From Pseudomonadota bacterium (lineage in GTDB: Bacteria > Pseudomonadota > Gammaproteobacteria > Steroidobacterales > Steroidobacteraceae): DNA of 64,000 bases. A model generated the notes under the pieces. It was not told where the DNA came from and made no database searches. It worked only from the letters and a program-made list of their open reading frames with translations. Location of the stretch: contig JADJXW010000021.1 of assembly GCA_016720075.1 (NCBI GenBank), positions 401,556-465,555 on the forward strand, read 5' to 3'. Shown piece by piece: positions 51,614 to 61,748 of the stretch. How positions within the stretch are numbered: position 1 is the first letter of the stretch; every line of letters begins with the position of its first letter. Position numbers and translations under genes: made by a program.

Positions 51614-52876
51614 GCGGCCTGTTGCTGCTGCAGGTGGGTCAGCAGCGCATCGGCCGTGGCGAAGCGGTCATCGCGCGATTTGGCCATCAGGCCGTCGAGC
51701 AGGGTCTGGTACTGGCCGAGTTCCGCCGGCAGCTGCGGCAGTGGTGCGCTCGTGCTGCTGCAGCACTTCCACCGCGGTCGCGCCCAGGTAGGGCTTCGCG
51801 CCCGTGAGCATCTCGTGGAAGATGACGCCGAGGCTGTACAGGTCGCTGCGTCCGTCCAGTTCCTCGCCCTGCGCCTGTTCCGGGCTCATGTAGTACGGCG
51901 AGCCGCGCAGCACGCCGGCGGCGGTGCTGCGGGTGGCGTTCTCGATCGACTTGGCCAGGCCGAAATCGATCAGCACGACCTGGCCGTCCTCGCGCAGCAT
52001 GATGTTGGGAGGTTTGAGGTCCCGGTGCAGCACTCCCTGCGAATGCACGACGGACAGGGCCGCAGCGATCCGGTGCAGGTAGTCCAGCGCCTCACGGGCA
52101 CTGACGGGATTCTGCAGCCGCGCCTTCAGGTCGCCGCAGGGGAAATACTCCATCGCGATGAATTCGCGACCCTCGTGCATGCCGTAGTCGTAGATGTCCA
52201 CCACGTTCTGATGGCGGATGGCGCCGACGGTTTCGTATTCGCGCGCGAACTGCGGCTCTTCGTTCTCCACCACACGCGAGACCTTCAGCGCCACATTGCG
52301 GTTCAGGGCGGCGCTGTGCGCCAGGTACACCGTGGCACGCTGCGATTCGCCGAGCGTGTCGAGCAGCATGTAGCGGGGGATCAGGTCGCGCGGCGCCTTC
52401 AGCGCGCCGAGCAGCGCGGCATCGCCACGGGTCCTGGCGGTGCCAGGGGCGGCCTCGGGCGCAGCGGGCCGGCGCCGCATTTCCACGCAGCCGGCCAGCG
52501 ACGCATCTAGCAGTTCATTGCTGATGAGCTTGCGGGGCAGGTAGTCGACGGCGCCGCGGCGCATGCTCTGGACGGCGGACAGTTCGTCGCCGTCCTCGGC
52601 CACCACGACCAGCTGTGTTGAACCGGGCACGCCCTTGATGCGCTCGAGCCAGGCGAAGCTGGCGGCGGTTTCCTCGGCCTCGAAGCCGAGCACGGCGAAC
52701 AGCGCATCGAATTCGTCGGTGCCGCTGGTGGCCAGGCGGCGCTCGAATGCCTCGTAGGATTCGAGCGTCAGCGCGCAGTCTTCGCGCAGCGCCTCGATGC
52801 GGTGCTGCAGCCAGCGACCGACCTGGGCGTCATCGGAAAGGACCAGGATGCGCAACGTGCGGTGCACGACGGCCAA
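51610..52876 (-). CDS. Receiver-like domain fused to a Ser/Thr protein kinase (one frameshift)
   Basis: About 420 residues. Residues ~5-120 are receiver-like ('RILVLSDDAQVGRWLQHRIE', 'GAVDYLPRKLISNELLDASL') but the phospho-acceptor Asp position reads 'DALFAVLGF'. The kinase domain (~165-400) has 'VALKVSRVVENEE', 'HRDLKPPNIMLREDG', 'VLIDFGLAKSIEN', 'SPYYMSPEQAQGEEL' and 'SDLYSLGVIFHEMLTG': all catalytic residues present. Near 51740-51750 the frame shifts by one base; the restored end 'LPQLPAELGQYQTLLDGLMA' runs to the stop at 51610 overlapping the next start. TTG 52876 abuts the previous stop; GTG 52867 is an alternative. Confidence 0.85.
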
Positions 52877-54541
52877 TCAGCGACCGTCCACGGGCGCGAA
52901 GCGCATGCGGATGCGCGCGCGCTGCTCGACCGTCTCGCCATCGCGCACCACGGGCTGGTAGCGGTAACGCCGCAACGCCGTCAGCGCGGCATTGTCGAAG
53001 GTGCGGCGTGGCTCGGCATTCACGACCGTGATGTCCTTGACGGCGCCATCGCGGCCCACGGTGAACTCCAGTTCCACCCAGCCGGAAACAAGGTCTTCGA
53101 GCGCGCGCTGCGGGTATACCGTAGGCGAGGAGCGCACGAGCTTCAGCGTGTTGGCGGCGACCACGGCGGGCGTGGCGGCAACAGGCGCGGCGACAATCGG
53201 CGTCGTCACCCGGTTTTCGGTTTCCTGGGCGCGCTGTGCCTCTGCGGCGCGAGCGACCTCCGCGGCGGAGGCCGCGGCGCTGGCGGCGATCTGCTGCTCG
53301 CCGAATTCGTCGATGCGACGGCGCATCACGTCAAGTCCGGGCGCGGAGCTGTTCAGCGTGGCCGCGGCATCGACCAGCCGTCGGGATGCCGTGGCGCGCT
53401 TCGCGCTGAGTTCGTTGTCGGCCGCGGTGAGCAGCGCACCGAGAAGGCTTTCACGCGCGGCACGCACGGCCGGATCGCCGGGACCCACCTGTTCTGCTGC
53501 GCGGAAGTGCGACACCGCGCTGTTGGCCGCGGGATCGAGCAGCGCGCCGCGACGCAGCCGTTCATTCATCTGGTCGAGCGAGGCGCGGATCTGCGTCTGG
53601 CGGGCCTCGTTTGCGGCGCGCTGCGAGGCATCGGCGTTCTGCCGCGTCTGTTCCTTCTCGATCTGCGTGTTCAGGAACGCCAGCCGCGAGTTGTTCGGGG
53701 CCAGCGGACGCAGCGACTCGGACACCATCGCGGCCTCGTTGAGCCGACCGGCCACCAGCGCCTCCTCGGCGCGGCGGATGCTGTATTCAATACTGCGGTC
53801 GAAGCCGCTGCGCGCCGCCGCGTTGGCGGGCTCCAGCTTCAGCGCTTCGCGGTAGGACTCGGCGGCGCTGGTGCCGTCGAGCGCCACGTAGCGGCCGTCG
53901 GCAAAGGCCTTGTCGGCCTGGCGGATGAGGGCCAGGGCCTCGGGAGAGCCCGCCGCCGCGGTGTTGGCGGGCGCGGACTGCGGGGCGGCCGCCTGCGGGG
54001 CGGATGGGCTGTCACGCAGCCAGAAGATCCAGGCGGTCGCGGCGATGGCGATGATGGCCACCACGCCCACCAGGGCCAGCGTCAGCGGCGAACGGCCGCG
54101 CACGGCCGTATCCAGGCGCGCCAGCGAAGGAGAATCGCCGAAGGTCGTGTCGACCGGGGGGCGGCCGCGAGCCTCGGTCGGTCGGGCGGCGGCGTCGAGG
54201 AACAGCTTCAGGCGCTGCGGTGAAGCCGGCTTGTGCACGAAGCGGAACACGGACTGGTCGGCGATGCGCCGCGCCAGCGCCGTCTGCTCGGCGCTCTGCC
54301 CGGCGATCATCAGGCGCAGGTCGGGAAACTGGGTCGTGATCGCATCGACAGCACCTTCGATTGGCGCGTCGAGCGCGCTGGCGTCGATCATCGCCACGGC
54401 GCCGGCATGCTGCAGCAGTTCGTCGGACAGCGTGCGCATGTCGGAGACGACATGGACGGCGACGCCTTCCGTGGACAATTCCTGCAGCGCGCGGATCAGG
54501 GCGCTGTCATTGGTCAGCGTGATGAGTTCTTTCTGAGCCAT
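52877..54541 (-). CDS. Receiver-like / TPR-type / TonB C-terminal membrane protein
   Basis: 554 residues from ATG 54541. N-terminal ~120 residues form a receiver-like domain ('AGAVAMIDASALDAP' with Asp, 'FRFVHKPASPQRLKLFLDAA' with the conserved Lys-Pro). One transmembrane helix (about 150-172, LVGVVAIIAIAATAWIFWL). A periplasmic helical TPR-like region with Glu/Ala/Arg repeats follows. A TonB C-terminal domain ends the protein ('YPQRALEDLVSGWVELEFTV', 'ALTALRRYRYQPVVRDGETV'). This joins a cytoplasmic signalling domain to a TonB-type reaching domain. First gene of the three-gene operon with the Ser/Thr kinase and Hpt/HATPase proteins. Confidence 0.82.
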   Translation of the reverse strand: MAQKELITLTNDSALIRALQELSTEGVAVHVVSDMRTLSDELLQHAGAVAMIDASALDAPIEGAVDAITTQFPDLRLMIAGQSAEQTALARRIADQSVFRFVHKPASPQRLKLFLDAAARPTEARGRPPVDTTFGDSPSLARLDTAVRGRSPLTLALVGVVAIIAIAATAWIFWLRDSPSAPQAAAPQSAPANTAAAGSPEALALIRQADKAFADGRYVALDGTSAAESYREALKLEPANAAARSGFDRSIEYSIRRAEEALVAGRLNEAAMVSESLRPLAPNNSRLAFLNTQIEKEQTRQNADASQRAANEARQTQIRASLDQMNERLRRGALLDPAANSAVSHFRAAEQVGPGDPAVRAARESLLGALLTAADNELSAKRATASRRLVDAAATLNSSAPGLDVMRRRIDEFGEQQIAASAAASAAEVARAAEAQRAQETENRVTTPIVAAPVAATPAVVAANTLKLVRSSPTVYPQRALEDLVSGWVELEFTVGRDGAVKDITVVNAEPRRTFDNAALTALRRYRYQPVVRDGETVEQRARIRMRFAPVDGR

Positions 54542-54753
54542 GGTTCGGGTCCGGCCCCCGCCGGCGGGCAGATCGGCATCTTCGCCGCGACGATTGGGGT
54601 AAGCAGTCAAGGCCGTCTCCCGCTGTCGAGATTATGTTGGTTCGCCGAGGCGTCATTGCCTCTATCTCTACAGGACTTTACGAACTTGCGCGGGCGGTAC
54701 AACCTATCAGTCCGGCTTCTTGCCGGTTCTGTGAATCCGGTCGGCTGAAGAAT
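54542..54753. promoter_or_regulatory. Divergent intergenic region between signalling operon and secreted-protein gene
   Basis: About 210 bases with a less GC-rich core (tcgagattatgttggttcgc, near 54628-54647, and cctctatctctacaggactttac, near 54660) that probably holds promoters for both directions. No operator family recognised. Confidence 0.35.
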
Positions 54754-55710
54754 ATGCTGAATGTGCGCTGGTTCAAACGCGGCCCCCTGAACTTTGCCCG
54801 GCACCTGCCGGTGCTCGTGCTGGGCTGCATTGCCGCGGTGCCGCAGACCTGGGCGGGAAGCGGCTCGGGCGCCCAGCAGAAGGCCGCGGAAGCGCTGCTG
54901 GCGGCCCAGGCGGCAGGCGATGCCGGCTCCATGGCCCAGGCGATCCACGAGAGTGAACTGGCGCTGCTGCGCGAGAACCTGCTCGGCGAGATGAAGCTGC
55001 AGGCCGACCGCAACGAAACCCTGCTGCGCGACCGGCTGTTCGGCAGCGGCATGCCACTGGCCGACATCGAGCGGCTGACGCCGCAGAATTTCTTCGTGAC
55101 ACTGGCGCGGCGCCTGCGCTTCGGCGGCCGCGCGTTCCAGAGCGTGGACTGGCTCGAGGCCGTGGAAGACAGCGGCGGCATGGTGCAGATGGTGGGGCGG
55201 CTGAAGCCCGCGCGCGAGCTGGGCACCGTGCGCGTGCCGGTGCTGGTGTCGATCGTGCCCTGGGGCAAGGACTGGAAGGCCGCCATACCGCTGGAGCTGC
55301 AGGCGCAGATCGACGATCTGCGCACGGGCCGCATGCGCGCGAACGGGCCTGCCGGCGCGGTGGCCGGCGCTGCGCCAGGCAGCGGCAGTCCGCAGGCGGT
55401 GCTGGAAATGCTGCAGGCCGCGGAAGACAACCTGCGCGCCGCGCGCTGCGAAGATTATTACAGCAAGCAGATGAGCCCGAATTTCCGCAGGACCACGGCG
55501 CCGAAGGCGCTGCGCACGCTGGTGCAGTCCTGTGAATCGCGGGCCGAGGTGCGCGAGCGGTTGCTGACGGCCATTGGCCTGGCGCGCAAGGTCACGCCTC
55601 GCTTTGAATATGCCGGAACCCGCGCGACCTATGACCTGCGCGGGCAGGGACTGCCCTTCGATGCGCTGGTGCTCGAACTGCAGGGCAAGCAGTGGTACAT
55701 CGCCGAGTGA
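54754..55710 (+). CDS. Secreted hypothetical protein
   Basis: 318 residues from ATG 54754. A hydrophobic segment with signal-peptide character (LPVLVLGCIAAVPQTWAGSG) is followed by a mostly helical, Ala/Leu/Glu-rich mature part ('QQKAAEALLAAQAAGDAGSM', 'RENLLGEMKLQADRNETLLR'), a beta-rich middle ('LAVEDSGGMVQMVGRLKPAR'-like strand), and a C-terminal region with 'CEDYYSKQMSPNFRRTTAPK' and 'ALVLELQGKQWYIAE'. No family recognised. It faces the TonB/kinase operon and ends exactly where gspB ends on the other strand. Confidence 0.65.
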   Translation: MLNVRWFKRGPLNFARHLPVLVLGCIAAVPQTWAGSGSGAQQKAAEALLAAQAAGDAGSMAQAIHESELALLRENLLGEMKLQADRNETLLRDRLFGSGMPLADIERLTPQNFFVTLARRLRFGGRAFQSVDWLEAVEDSGGMVQMVGRLKPARELGTVRVPVLVSIVPWGKDWKAAIPLELQAQIDDLRTGRMRANGPAGAVAGAAPGSGSPQAVLEMLQAAEDNLRAARCEDYYSKQMSPNFRRTTAPKALRTLVQSCESRAEVRERLLTAIGLARKVTPRFEYAGTRATYDLRGQGLPFDALVLELQGKQWYIAE

Positions 55711-56362
55711 TCAACGCCCCGCGTTGAGGAACATCCGCCGGCCGCGCCATTCCACCACCACGCCGGTGGGTGCGATTGCCGCGACCCGCACGCCGTCGGA
55801 GGTGGAGTCTCCCTCTCGAAGCCGCGCGCCATTGAGCAGCACGTAGCGGCTGGACGGCACGGCGTCGTAGACATGCCAGCTCAGCTGCAACTGGGGCAGC
55901 ACCACGCCTGCGGCCAGCATGTCCGACACCTTGGGCAGCGTCGACAACGTCGATGTTCTGCGCGGCGGGCAATGCGGTCACTTCTGATGGGGGTGGGGCT
56001 GTTGGCAACGGCTGCGTCGCGGGCTCGGGCGCAGTGGCGCCGGCGGCAAGGGCCGGCGCGGGGCTCGTGGCCAGCGGCGCTGGCGCAGGCACCATCGGGG
56101 CTGCTGGCGGGGCCGCCGCTGGCGTGGGCGTGGCTTGCGGTGCCGTGGTCATCGGCACGGCGGGTGCAGCGCCGGGGCCGGGCGACAGCCACAGTATCCA
56201 CGCCAGCACTCCCAGGTTCACGACCAGCACCGCGGCGATCACCCAGGCCCAGGGCGGAATGCGCCGGCGCGGCGGCGCGATGCGCACGTCCATCAGCACG
56301 GGGCCCGATTGCCGGTGGCGTTCGGACTCGGACTTCTTCAGCGCGTCGAGGATGAATGACAT
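55711..56362 (-). CDS. gspB: General secretion pathway protein B (one frameshift)
   Basis: About 216 residues. N-terminus 'MSFILDALKKSESERHRQSG' is the GspB/ExeB cytoplasmic signature, then a transmembrane helix (residues ~38-59), a Pro/Ala-rich periplasmic linker and the GspB domain: 'VLPQLQLSWHVYDAVPSSRY', 'VLLNGARLREGDSTSDGVRV', 'VVVEWRGRRMFLNAG'. The frame breaks near 55945 (one extra base, 'IDVVD' to 'LPKVSDMLAAG'). GspB works with GspA to place the secretin in the outer membrane. It follows gspA by 8 bases. Confidence 0.86.
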
Positions 56363-56370
56363 GGCGATCC

Positions 56371-58029
56371 TCAGGGTGCGGCGGCACTGAGCAGCGGGGA
56401 TTCCGCGGACGCCAGCGCGGCATCGAGCAGCGCCTGCGTGCGCGTGCCCGCGATGCCATCGGCGACCAGGCCCGTGCGGCGCTGGAACTGGATGATGAGA
56501 TCACGCAGTGACTCATCGAACACATCGGAGGATTCCACTTCCGCGGGTTGGCCCGCCCACTGGCGAAGGCGCTGTCGCAGCACGCGCACTGGTTCCCCCT
56601 GGTTGCCCAGCGTCAGGCTGCGCGTGTCGAGCTGCGGGGGGCGCCACAGAATGAGGAAATCACCGCTCCAGCGCGCTTCCAGCTCCGGCATCGCCACGTC
56701 GTGGTTGGCGCCGCCGATCAGCAGCTGCGCGCGCGTGCCCTGCACCTTCACCACGATGGTCTGGTGAACCGCGCCGGTGTCATCTTCCAGCGCCAGCAGC
56801 GCCGGGCGGTTGTAGCGGCGCAGCACCTCGATGCCGCCGGTCTCGTTCAGGCATTCGAGTCCCTGCCGCAGCGCCTGCGAGCACGCATCTTCGGAGCCGG
56901 CCACATAGCGCGCCGACCACAGCGCGAACAGCCGCCCGTACGCGCCGTCCAGGTCGGTGACGGCGGCGGAGTTGCGCAGCAGCGTCGCGAAATCGGCCAG
57001 CGCAGGGGGCGGCGCCGCTGGCGGTGGCGTGGTGGCCGGCGGTGTTGCCGGCGATGCGCCCGTGGCGGTCGGTGCGGGCGCGCTGGCGGCGGGCGCAGTC
57101 GCGGCAGCGGGTGCCATGGCGCGCGTCGCCCCGAGCTGCCACACCGCGAAGATGACGCCGGCAACGACCACTGCCGTGGCCCCGCCCAGCACCCAGGGCA
57201 GCCACGCCGGTGTGAGGCGCCGGCCGAACACTTCGCTCGCGGCCTTGCGCACCACCGAGGCGGTGATGATGTGGCGATCCTCGGAATAGCCGCCGAGCAG
57301 CGCACGATCGCCGATGACATTCAGCAGGCGCGGCACGCCGCCGCTGACGCGGTACATCTCGGTGAGCGCGCCACCGGTGAAGATCTCGGTGGTGGCGCCC
57401 GCGATGCGCAGCCGGTGCTTCACGTAGGCGGAGGATTCCTCGCGCGAGAGCGGATCGAGGTGATAGCGGCCGGTGATGCGCTGCGCGAGCTGCCGCAGGT
57501 CATTGCGGGCGAGCATGTCGCGCAGTTCGGGCTGGCCGATCAGGATGATCTGCAGCAGCTTCTGCGTTTCGGTTTCGAGGTTGGTGAGCAGGCGCACCTG
57601 CTCGAGCACCTCGGGGGCGAGGTTCTGCGCCTCATCGACGATCAGCACCACGCGCTTGCCCTGGGCATGGGACTTCAGCAGGTAGCGGTTCAGGATGTCG
57701 ACCAGCTCCTTCACGCTGCCCACCGCGTCGTCCGGCAGCAGGATGCCCAGCTCCTCGCACAGCGTGAGCATGAACTCCGGGGCGTTCATGCGCGGGTTCA
57801 GAATGAGCGCGATTTCCGCGTTGTCGGGCTGCTTGGCCAGCAGCGAGCGGATGATGGTGGTCTTGCCGGTGCCCACTTCGCCGGTGAGCTGGATGAAGCC
57901 GCCCGCCTCGCTGATGCCATACACCAGGTGCGCGAGCGCCTCGGCGTGGCGGCCGCCCAGGAACAGGTATCGGGGATCAGGCGTGATCGAGAAGGGTTTC
58001 TCGGCCAGGCCATAGAAGGAAAGGTACAT
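56371..58029 (-). CDS. gspA: GspA/ExeA-type AAA ATPase with peptidoglycan-binding C-terminus
   Basis: 552 residues. The cytoplasmic ATPase begins 'MYLSFYGLAEKPFSITPDPR' (ExeA signature), with Walker A 'TGEVGTGKTTIIRSLLAKQP' and Walker B 'KRVVLIVDEAQNLAPEVLEQ'. One transmembrane helix at about 278-298 is followed by a Pro/Ala/Thr linker and a periplasmic part ending in a peptidoglycan-binding domain ('QRLRQWAGQPAEVESSDVFD', 'IIQFQRRTGLVADGIAGTRT'). With GspB it remodels peptidoglycan for type II secretin assembly. Other gsp genes are not in the window. Confidence 0.93.
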   Translation of the reverse strand: MYLSFYGLAEKPFSITPDPRYLFLGGRHAEALAHLVYGISEAGGFIQLTGEVGTGKTTIIRSLLAKQPDNAEIALILNPRMNAPEFMLTLCEELGILLPDDAVGSVKELVDILNRYLLKSHAQGKRVVLIVDEAQNLAPEVLEQVRLLTNLETETQKLLQIILIGQPELRDMLARNDLRQLAQRITGRYHLDPLSREESSAYVKHRLRIAGATTEIFTGGALTEMYRVSGGVPRLLNVIGDRALLGGYSEDRHIITASVVRKAASEVFGRRLTPAWLPWVLGGATAVVVAGVIFAVWQLGATRAMAPAAATAPAASAPAPTATGASPATPPATTPPPAAPPPALADFATLLRNSAAVTDLDGAYGRLFALWSARYVAGSEDACSQALRQGLECLNETGGIEVLRRYNRPALLALEDDTGAVHQTIVVKVQGTRAQLLIGGANHDVAMPELEARWSGDFLILWRPPQLDTRSLTLGNQGEPVRVLRQRLRQWAGQPAEVESSDVFDESLRDLIIQFQRRTGLVADGIAGTRTQALLDAALASAESPLLSAAAP

Positions 58030-58041
58030 CTTGGGTGAGCT

Positions 58042-60533
58042 TCAGTCCCGTCCGGCCGGCAGCTCCGCCGGCGCGAAATCATCCACGTGGATGATGTTCA
58101 TGATGCGCCGATCATAGTCGAGCAGCAGCGCGGCTTCCTCACCGGATACGAGTCCCAGGGCGAGGCCTTCGGCAATCTGGCCCGCGGCGTCCAGCGACCT
58201 GATGCGGCCCGTCTTCACCCCTTCCACGCGCAGGCGGCGCTCGAGGGGTTCAACTTTCTGCGACATCAGCAGCGCGGCCTGCAGCTCCGCCAGGGGATTG
58301 TCGGCCACCGGCTTGACGAAGACATGACGGCACATCCGCTCGCGCGTGGCGGAGGGCGTCATCGCGATTTCCGCCAGCTGCGCGCCCAGTTTGTCGCCCG
58401 GCGCGAAATAGGTGCGGCCGCGCGGGAAGATCATTGCGCGCATCAGCCAGGCCAGCAGCCGGTTGGGGAAATTGCGCAGCAGGTCGTGCAGCTGCTCCTG
58501 GGCCCGGTACAGCAGGTGGCGGCAGGACCACTCGACCACGGGCAGGTCTTCGCGCGGCGAGCCATTGTCATGGTGGTGCTTGAGCACCATCGAGGCCAGG
58601 TAGAGATAGGAGAGCACATCGCCCAGCCGGGCCGAGAGGTTCTCCTTCTTCTTCAGGTAGCCGCCCAGCGAGAGCATGGCCACGTCGGTGGCGAAGGCGA
58701 AGGAGGCCGAGAAGCGCTCGATGTGCTGGAAGTAGCGCTTGACCACGCCTTCGCCCGGCGCGCTCTCGAAGCGCGCGAAGGTGAGCGCCATCACCAGCGA
58801 ACGCACGGAATTGGAGATGGTGAAGCCGATGTGACCGAACAGCGCGCGGTCGAAGTCATCGATGCTGCGTTCGCCCTCGGGCGAGCGCGCGGCCTGCATC
58901 TCCTTCAGCACGAACGGGTGGCAGCGGATGGCGCCCTGGCCGAAGATGATGAGATTGCGCGTGAGGATGTTCGCGCCTTCCACCGTGATGCCGATGGGCG
59001 TGGCCTGCCAGCCGCGCCCCAGGTAATTGCGGGGTCCGAGCATCACGCCCTTGCCGCCATGCACGTCCATCGCGTCGGCGGCGACCACGCGGCTCATCTC
59101 GGTGAGGTGCGACTTGAGGATGGCCGAGGGCACGGCGGGCTGTTCGCCGGCGTCGATGGCGCCGGTGGTGACGCTGCGCGCCGCGTCCATGATGTAGGTG
59201 TTGCCCACGATGCGGGCGATGACCTGCTCCACGCCCTCGAACTTGCCCACCGGCAGGCCGAACTGCCGGCGGATGCGCGCGTAGGCGCCGGTGGTCCAGG
59301 TGGCCACCATCGCGCCGCCCGTGGCATTGGCCGGCAGCGAGATGCAGCGGCCGACGGTGAGCTGCTCGATCAGCATGCGCCAGCCCTTGCCCGCCTGCGC
59401 CACGCCACCAATGATGAAATCGACCGGGATGAACACATCCTCGCCCTGGATGGGGCCGTTCTGGAACGGGATGTTCAGCGGATAGTGGCGACGGCCGATG
59501 CGGATGCCCGCCGTGTCGCGCGGGATCAGCGCGCAGGTGATGCCGATGTCTTCGGTGGTGCCGATCAGGTGCTCGGGATCGAACAGCCGGAAGGCAAGGC
59601 CGATGACCGTGGCCACGGGCGCGAGCGTGATGTAGCGCTTGGAGAAGTTCAGGCGGATGCCGACGCACTCGCGCCCCTGCCAGGAGCCGCGGCACACAAC
59701 GCCCGTGTCGGTGATCGAGGCGGCATCGGAGCCGGCCACCGGGCTGGTGAGCCCGAAGCAGGGGATTTCCTCGCCGCGCGCCAGGCGGGGCAGGTAGTGG
59801 TTCTTCTGTTCCTCGGTGCCGTAGTGCACCAGCAGCTCGCCGGGGCCCAGCGAGTTGGGCACCATGACGGTGACCCCGAGCGTGATGCTGCGGCTCGACA
59901 GCTTGGTGAGGATGGAGGACTGCGCATAGCGGCCGAAGCCCAGGCCCCCGTACTGCTTCGGGATGATCATCGACCAGAAGCGTTCGCGCTTGATGAACTC
60001 CCAGGCCTCGGGAGACAGATCGGCCCGGCGGTGGGTGACGTCGAAGTCGTTCACCAGCGCGCACAGTTCCTCGGTGGGGCCGTCGAGGAAGGCCTGCTCC
60101 TCGGGCGTGAGGCGCGGCGCCGGGGTGCCCAGCAGCTTGCTCCAGTCGGGCTTGCCGGTGAACAGCTCGCCGTCCCACCACACGCCGCCGGCCTCGAGCG
60201 CATCGCGCTCGGTGTCGGACATGGTGGGCAGCATGCGCAGGTAGGCCTTCAGGAAGGGGCGCGAGATCAGCGCCTTGCGCAGTGGCCGGATGTTGAACAG
60301 CCACATCACCACCAGCATCAGCAGCAGCAGGCCCTTCCACAGGCCGCCCGGCGCGCCGAACCAGGTATAGATGACGAACAATATCGAGAAGACGATGGAG
60401 AGGCAGCAGCGGCAGGCGCTTGTAGGCCAGCACCAGCACCGCGATCACGAACAGCAGCGTGACCAGCGCGCTGATCTGCTGACAGCGAAGACGGCCGCCG
60501 TGATGCAGCAAGGACGAGGGTTGCCAGCAGCAT
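58042..60533 (-). CDS. fadE: FadE-type acyl-CoA dehydrogenase (frameshifts near the 5' end)
   Basis: Intact for about 780 residues. The membrane-linked N-terminus ('GLLLLMLVVMWLFNIRPLRK') and 'MLPTMSDTERDALEAGGVWW' match E. coli FadE, followed by ACAD domains ('TEELCALVNDFDVTHRRADL', 'FGLTSPVAGSDAASITDTGV', 'NYLGRGWQATPIGITVEGAN') and the DUF1974 C-terminal domain. It catalyses the first step of beta-oxidation. The true N-terminus continues upstream in shifted frames ('ISALVTLLFVIAVLVLAYKR') to ATG 60533, with at least two indels between 60395 and 60520. gspA starts 12 bases downstream. Confidence 0.93.
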
Positions 60534-60553
60534 CCCCCTCCAACTATAGCGCC

Positions 60554-61719
60554 TTACCTGCCGCCCCAGACCTCGTCCGCGAGCTGACCACCAGTTCCAG
60601 CTTGCGCCGCTGGTCGTCCCAGCTGATGGCGTTGCCTTCGGCGGAGCTGGCGAAGCCCGCACTGCGGCGACAGGGCGAGGCGGTCGGCGCCGGGCATGCT
60701 GCGCGGCCTCGTCGATGCGCCGCTTGATGTCGTCCTTCTTCTCGAGCTGGCCCGTTCTTGGTGGTTATCAGGCTGAGCACGGCGATCCTGCCCTTCTTCT
60801 TCAGGAACCGCAGCGGGCGGAAGTCGCCGCTGCGCTCGTGTGCTTTTCGAAATAGGCGTCGATGTCCATCTGCGACAGCAGCGCCTCGGCCACCGGCTCG
60901 TAGTCACCGCTGGCGGCGAAGGTGCTCCGAAGTTGCCGCGGCACAGGTGCATGGCCAGCAGCATGCCGGCGGGCTTGTGCGCGGCCACTTTTGTTGACGA
61001 AAACCGGCATAGCGGGCCGGCAGCTCGTCCGGATCGTCGCCGCGGGCGCGCGCGGCTTCGCGCATCTTCGGGTCGCACAGGTAGGCCAGGTTGGTGTCGT
61101 CGAGCTGCACGTAGCTGCAGCCGGCGGCGGAGAGCGCCTGGAGCTCGTCGCCATAGGCGCGCGCGACATCGTCGTGAAAGCCGGCTCGAGTCCGGGTAGG
61201 GCCCGCGCTGATGCCGCCGCGGCCGCCGCGAAAGTGCAGCATGGTCGGCGAGGATGGCGACCTTCGCGGTGCAGCCGGCGCATTAGGCAGCTGTCGAGGT
61301 GGCGAAGTTCTCCACCTCGAGCAGTTCATGGCGCACCTTGCCCGGTCACGCGGATCACCGGGGCTGCAGTTCCTCGCCACCGTCGGCGCGCTTGACGACC
61401 TGGGGCAGCGTGGTCTCGACGCCGCCCAGCTGGTCCAGGAAGTCGATGTGGAAGTACTCGCGGCGGTACTCGCCGTCGGTGATCGCCTTGAGGCCCACCT
61501 CCTGCTGGAAGCGGACGATTTCCACGATGGCGCGGTCCTCGACCCGGCAGCTGGCGGGCGTCGATCTCCGCCGCGCAAAGCGCGCGCGGGCCTCGAGCAG
61601 GAAGGTCGGGCGCAGAAGCCGCCGATGGCTATCGGAGGGCTGGCAGGCCGCGGGCGGCAGCGGGGGCTGGGAGGTAATGGCACGCGTTCAGCCTGGCATG
61701 TTGCCGCAGGGGTACGCAT
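60554..61719 (-). CDS. YxjG-type cobalamin-independent methionine synthase, frame broken repeatedly
   Basis: The minus strand can be read as one ~370-residue MetE/YxjG-like enzyme through several frame changes. Recognisable pieces in order are 'SAAGCSYVQLDDTNLAYLCD', 'GDDPDELPARYAGF', 'KPAGMLLAMHLCRGNF' (His and Cys zinc ligands), 'EPVAEALLSQMDIDAYFEKH', and 'LALSPQCGL' or 'QCGFASSAEGNAISWDDQRR' (last zinc Cys). The stop is TAA 60554. It should transfer methyl from a folate or other donor to homocysteine. Breaks occur every 60-150 bases with motifs intact, so sequencing error rather than decay is likely. A MetR-like regulator is divergent. The start is approximate. Confidence 0.75.
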
Positions 61720-61748
61720 GAATGGAAATGATAGATTCTCAACAATCA
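61720..61748. promoter_or_regulatory. Short divergent region between methionine synthase and LysR regulator genes
   Basis: Only about 30 bases separate the approximate starts. The sequence around it is AT-rich for this window (gaaatgatagattctcaacaatc, 61723-61745), and 'tgaa...ttca'-type MetR half-sites (tgaatg, ttcatg) occur at 61718 and 61757. This is the place for MetR-type control, but errors make details unreliable. Confidence 0.35.

Noticed and set aside
58087..60462. Plus-strand open frame of about 790 codons opposite fadE
   Set aside because: It is antisense to a clear FadE protein and has shadow composition (His/Gly/Ala/Arg runs) with no domain; high GC removes stops from the opposite strand.
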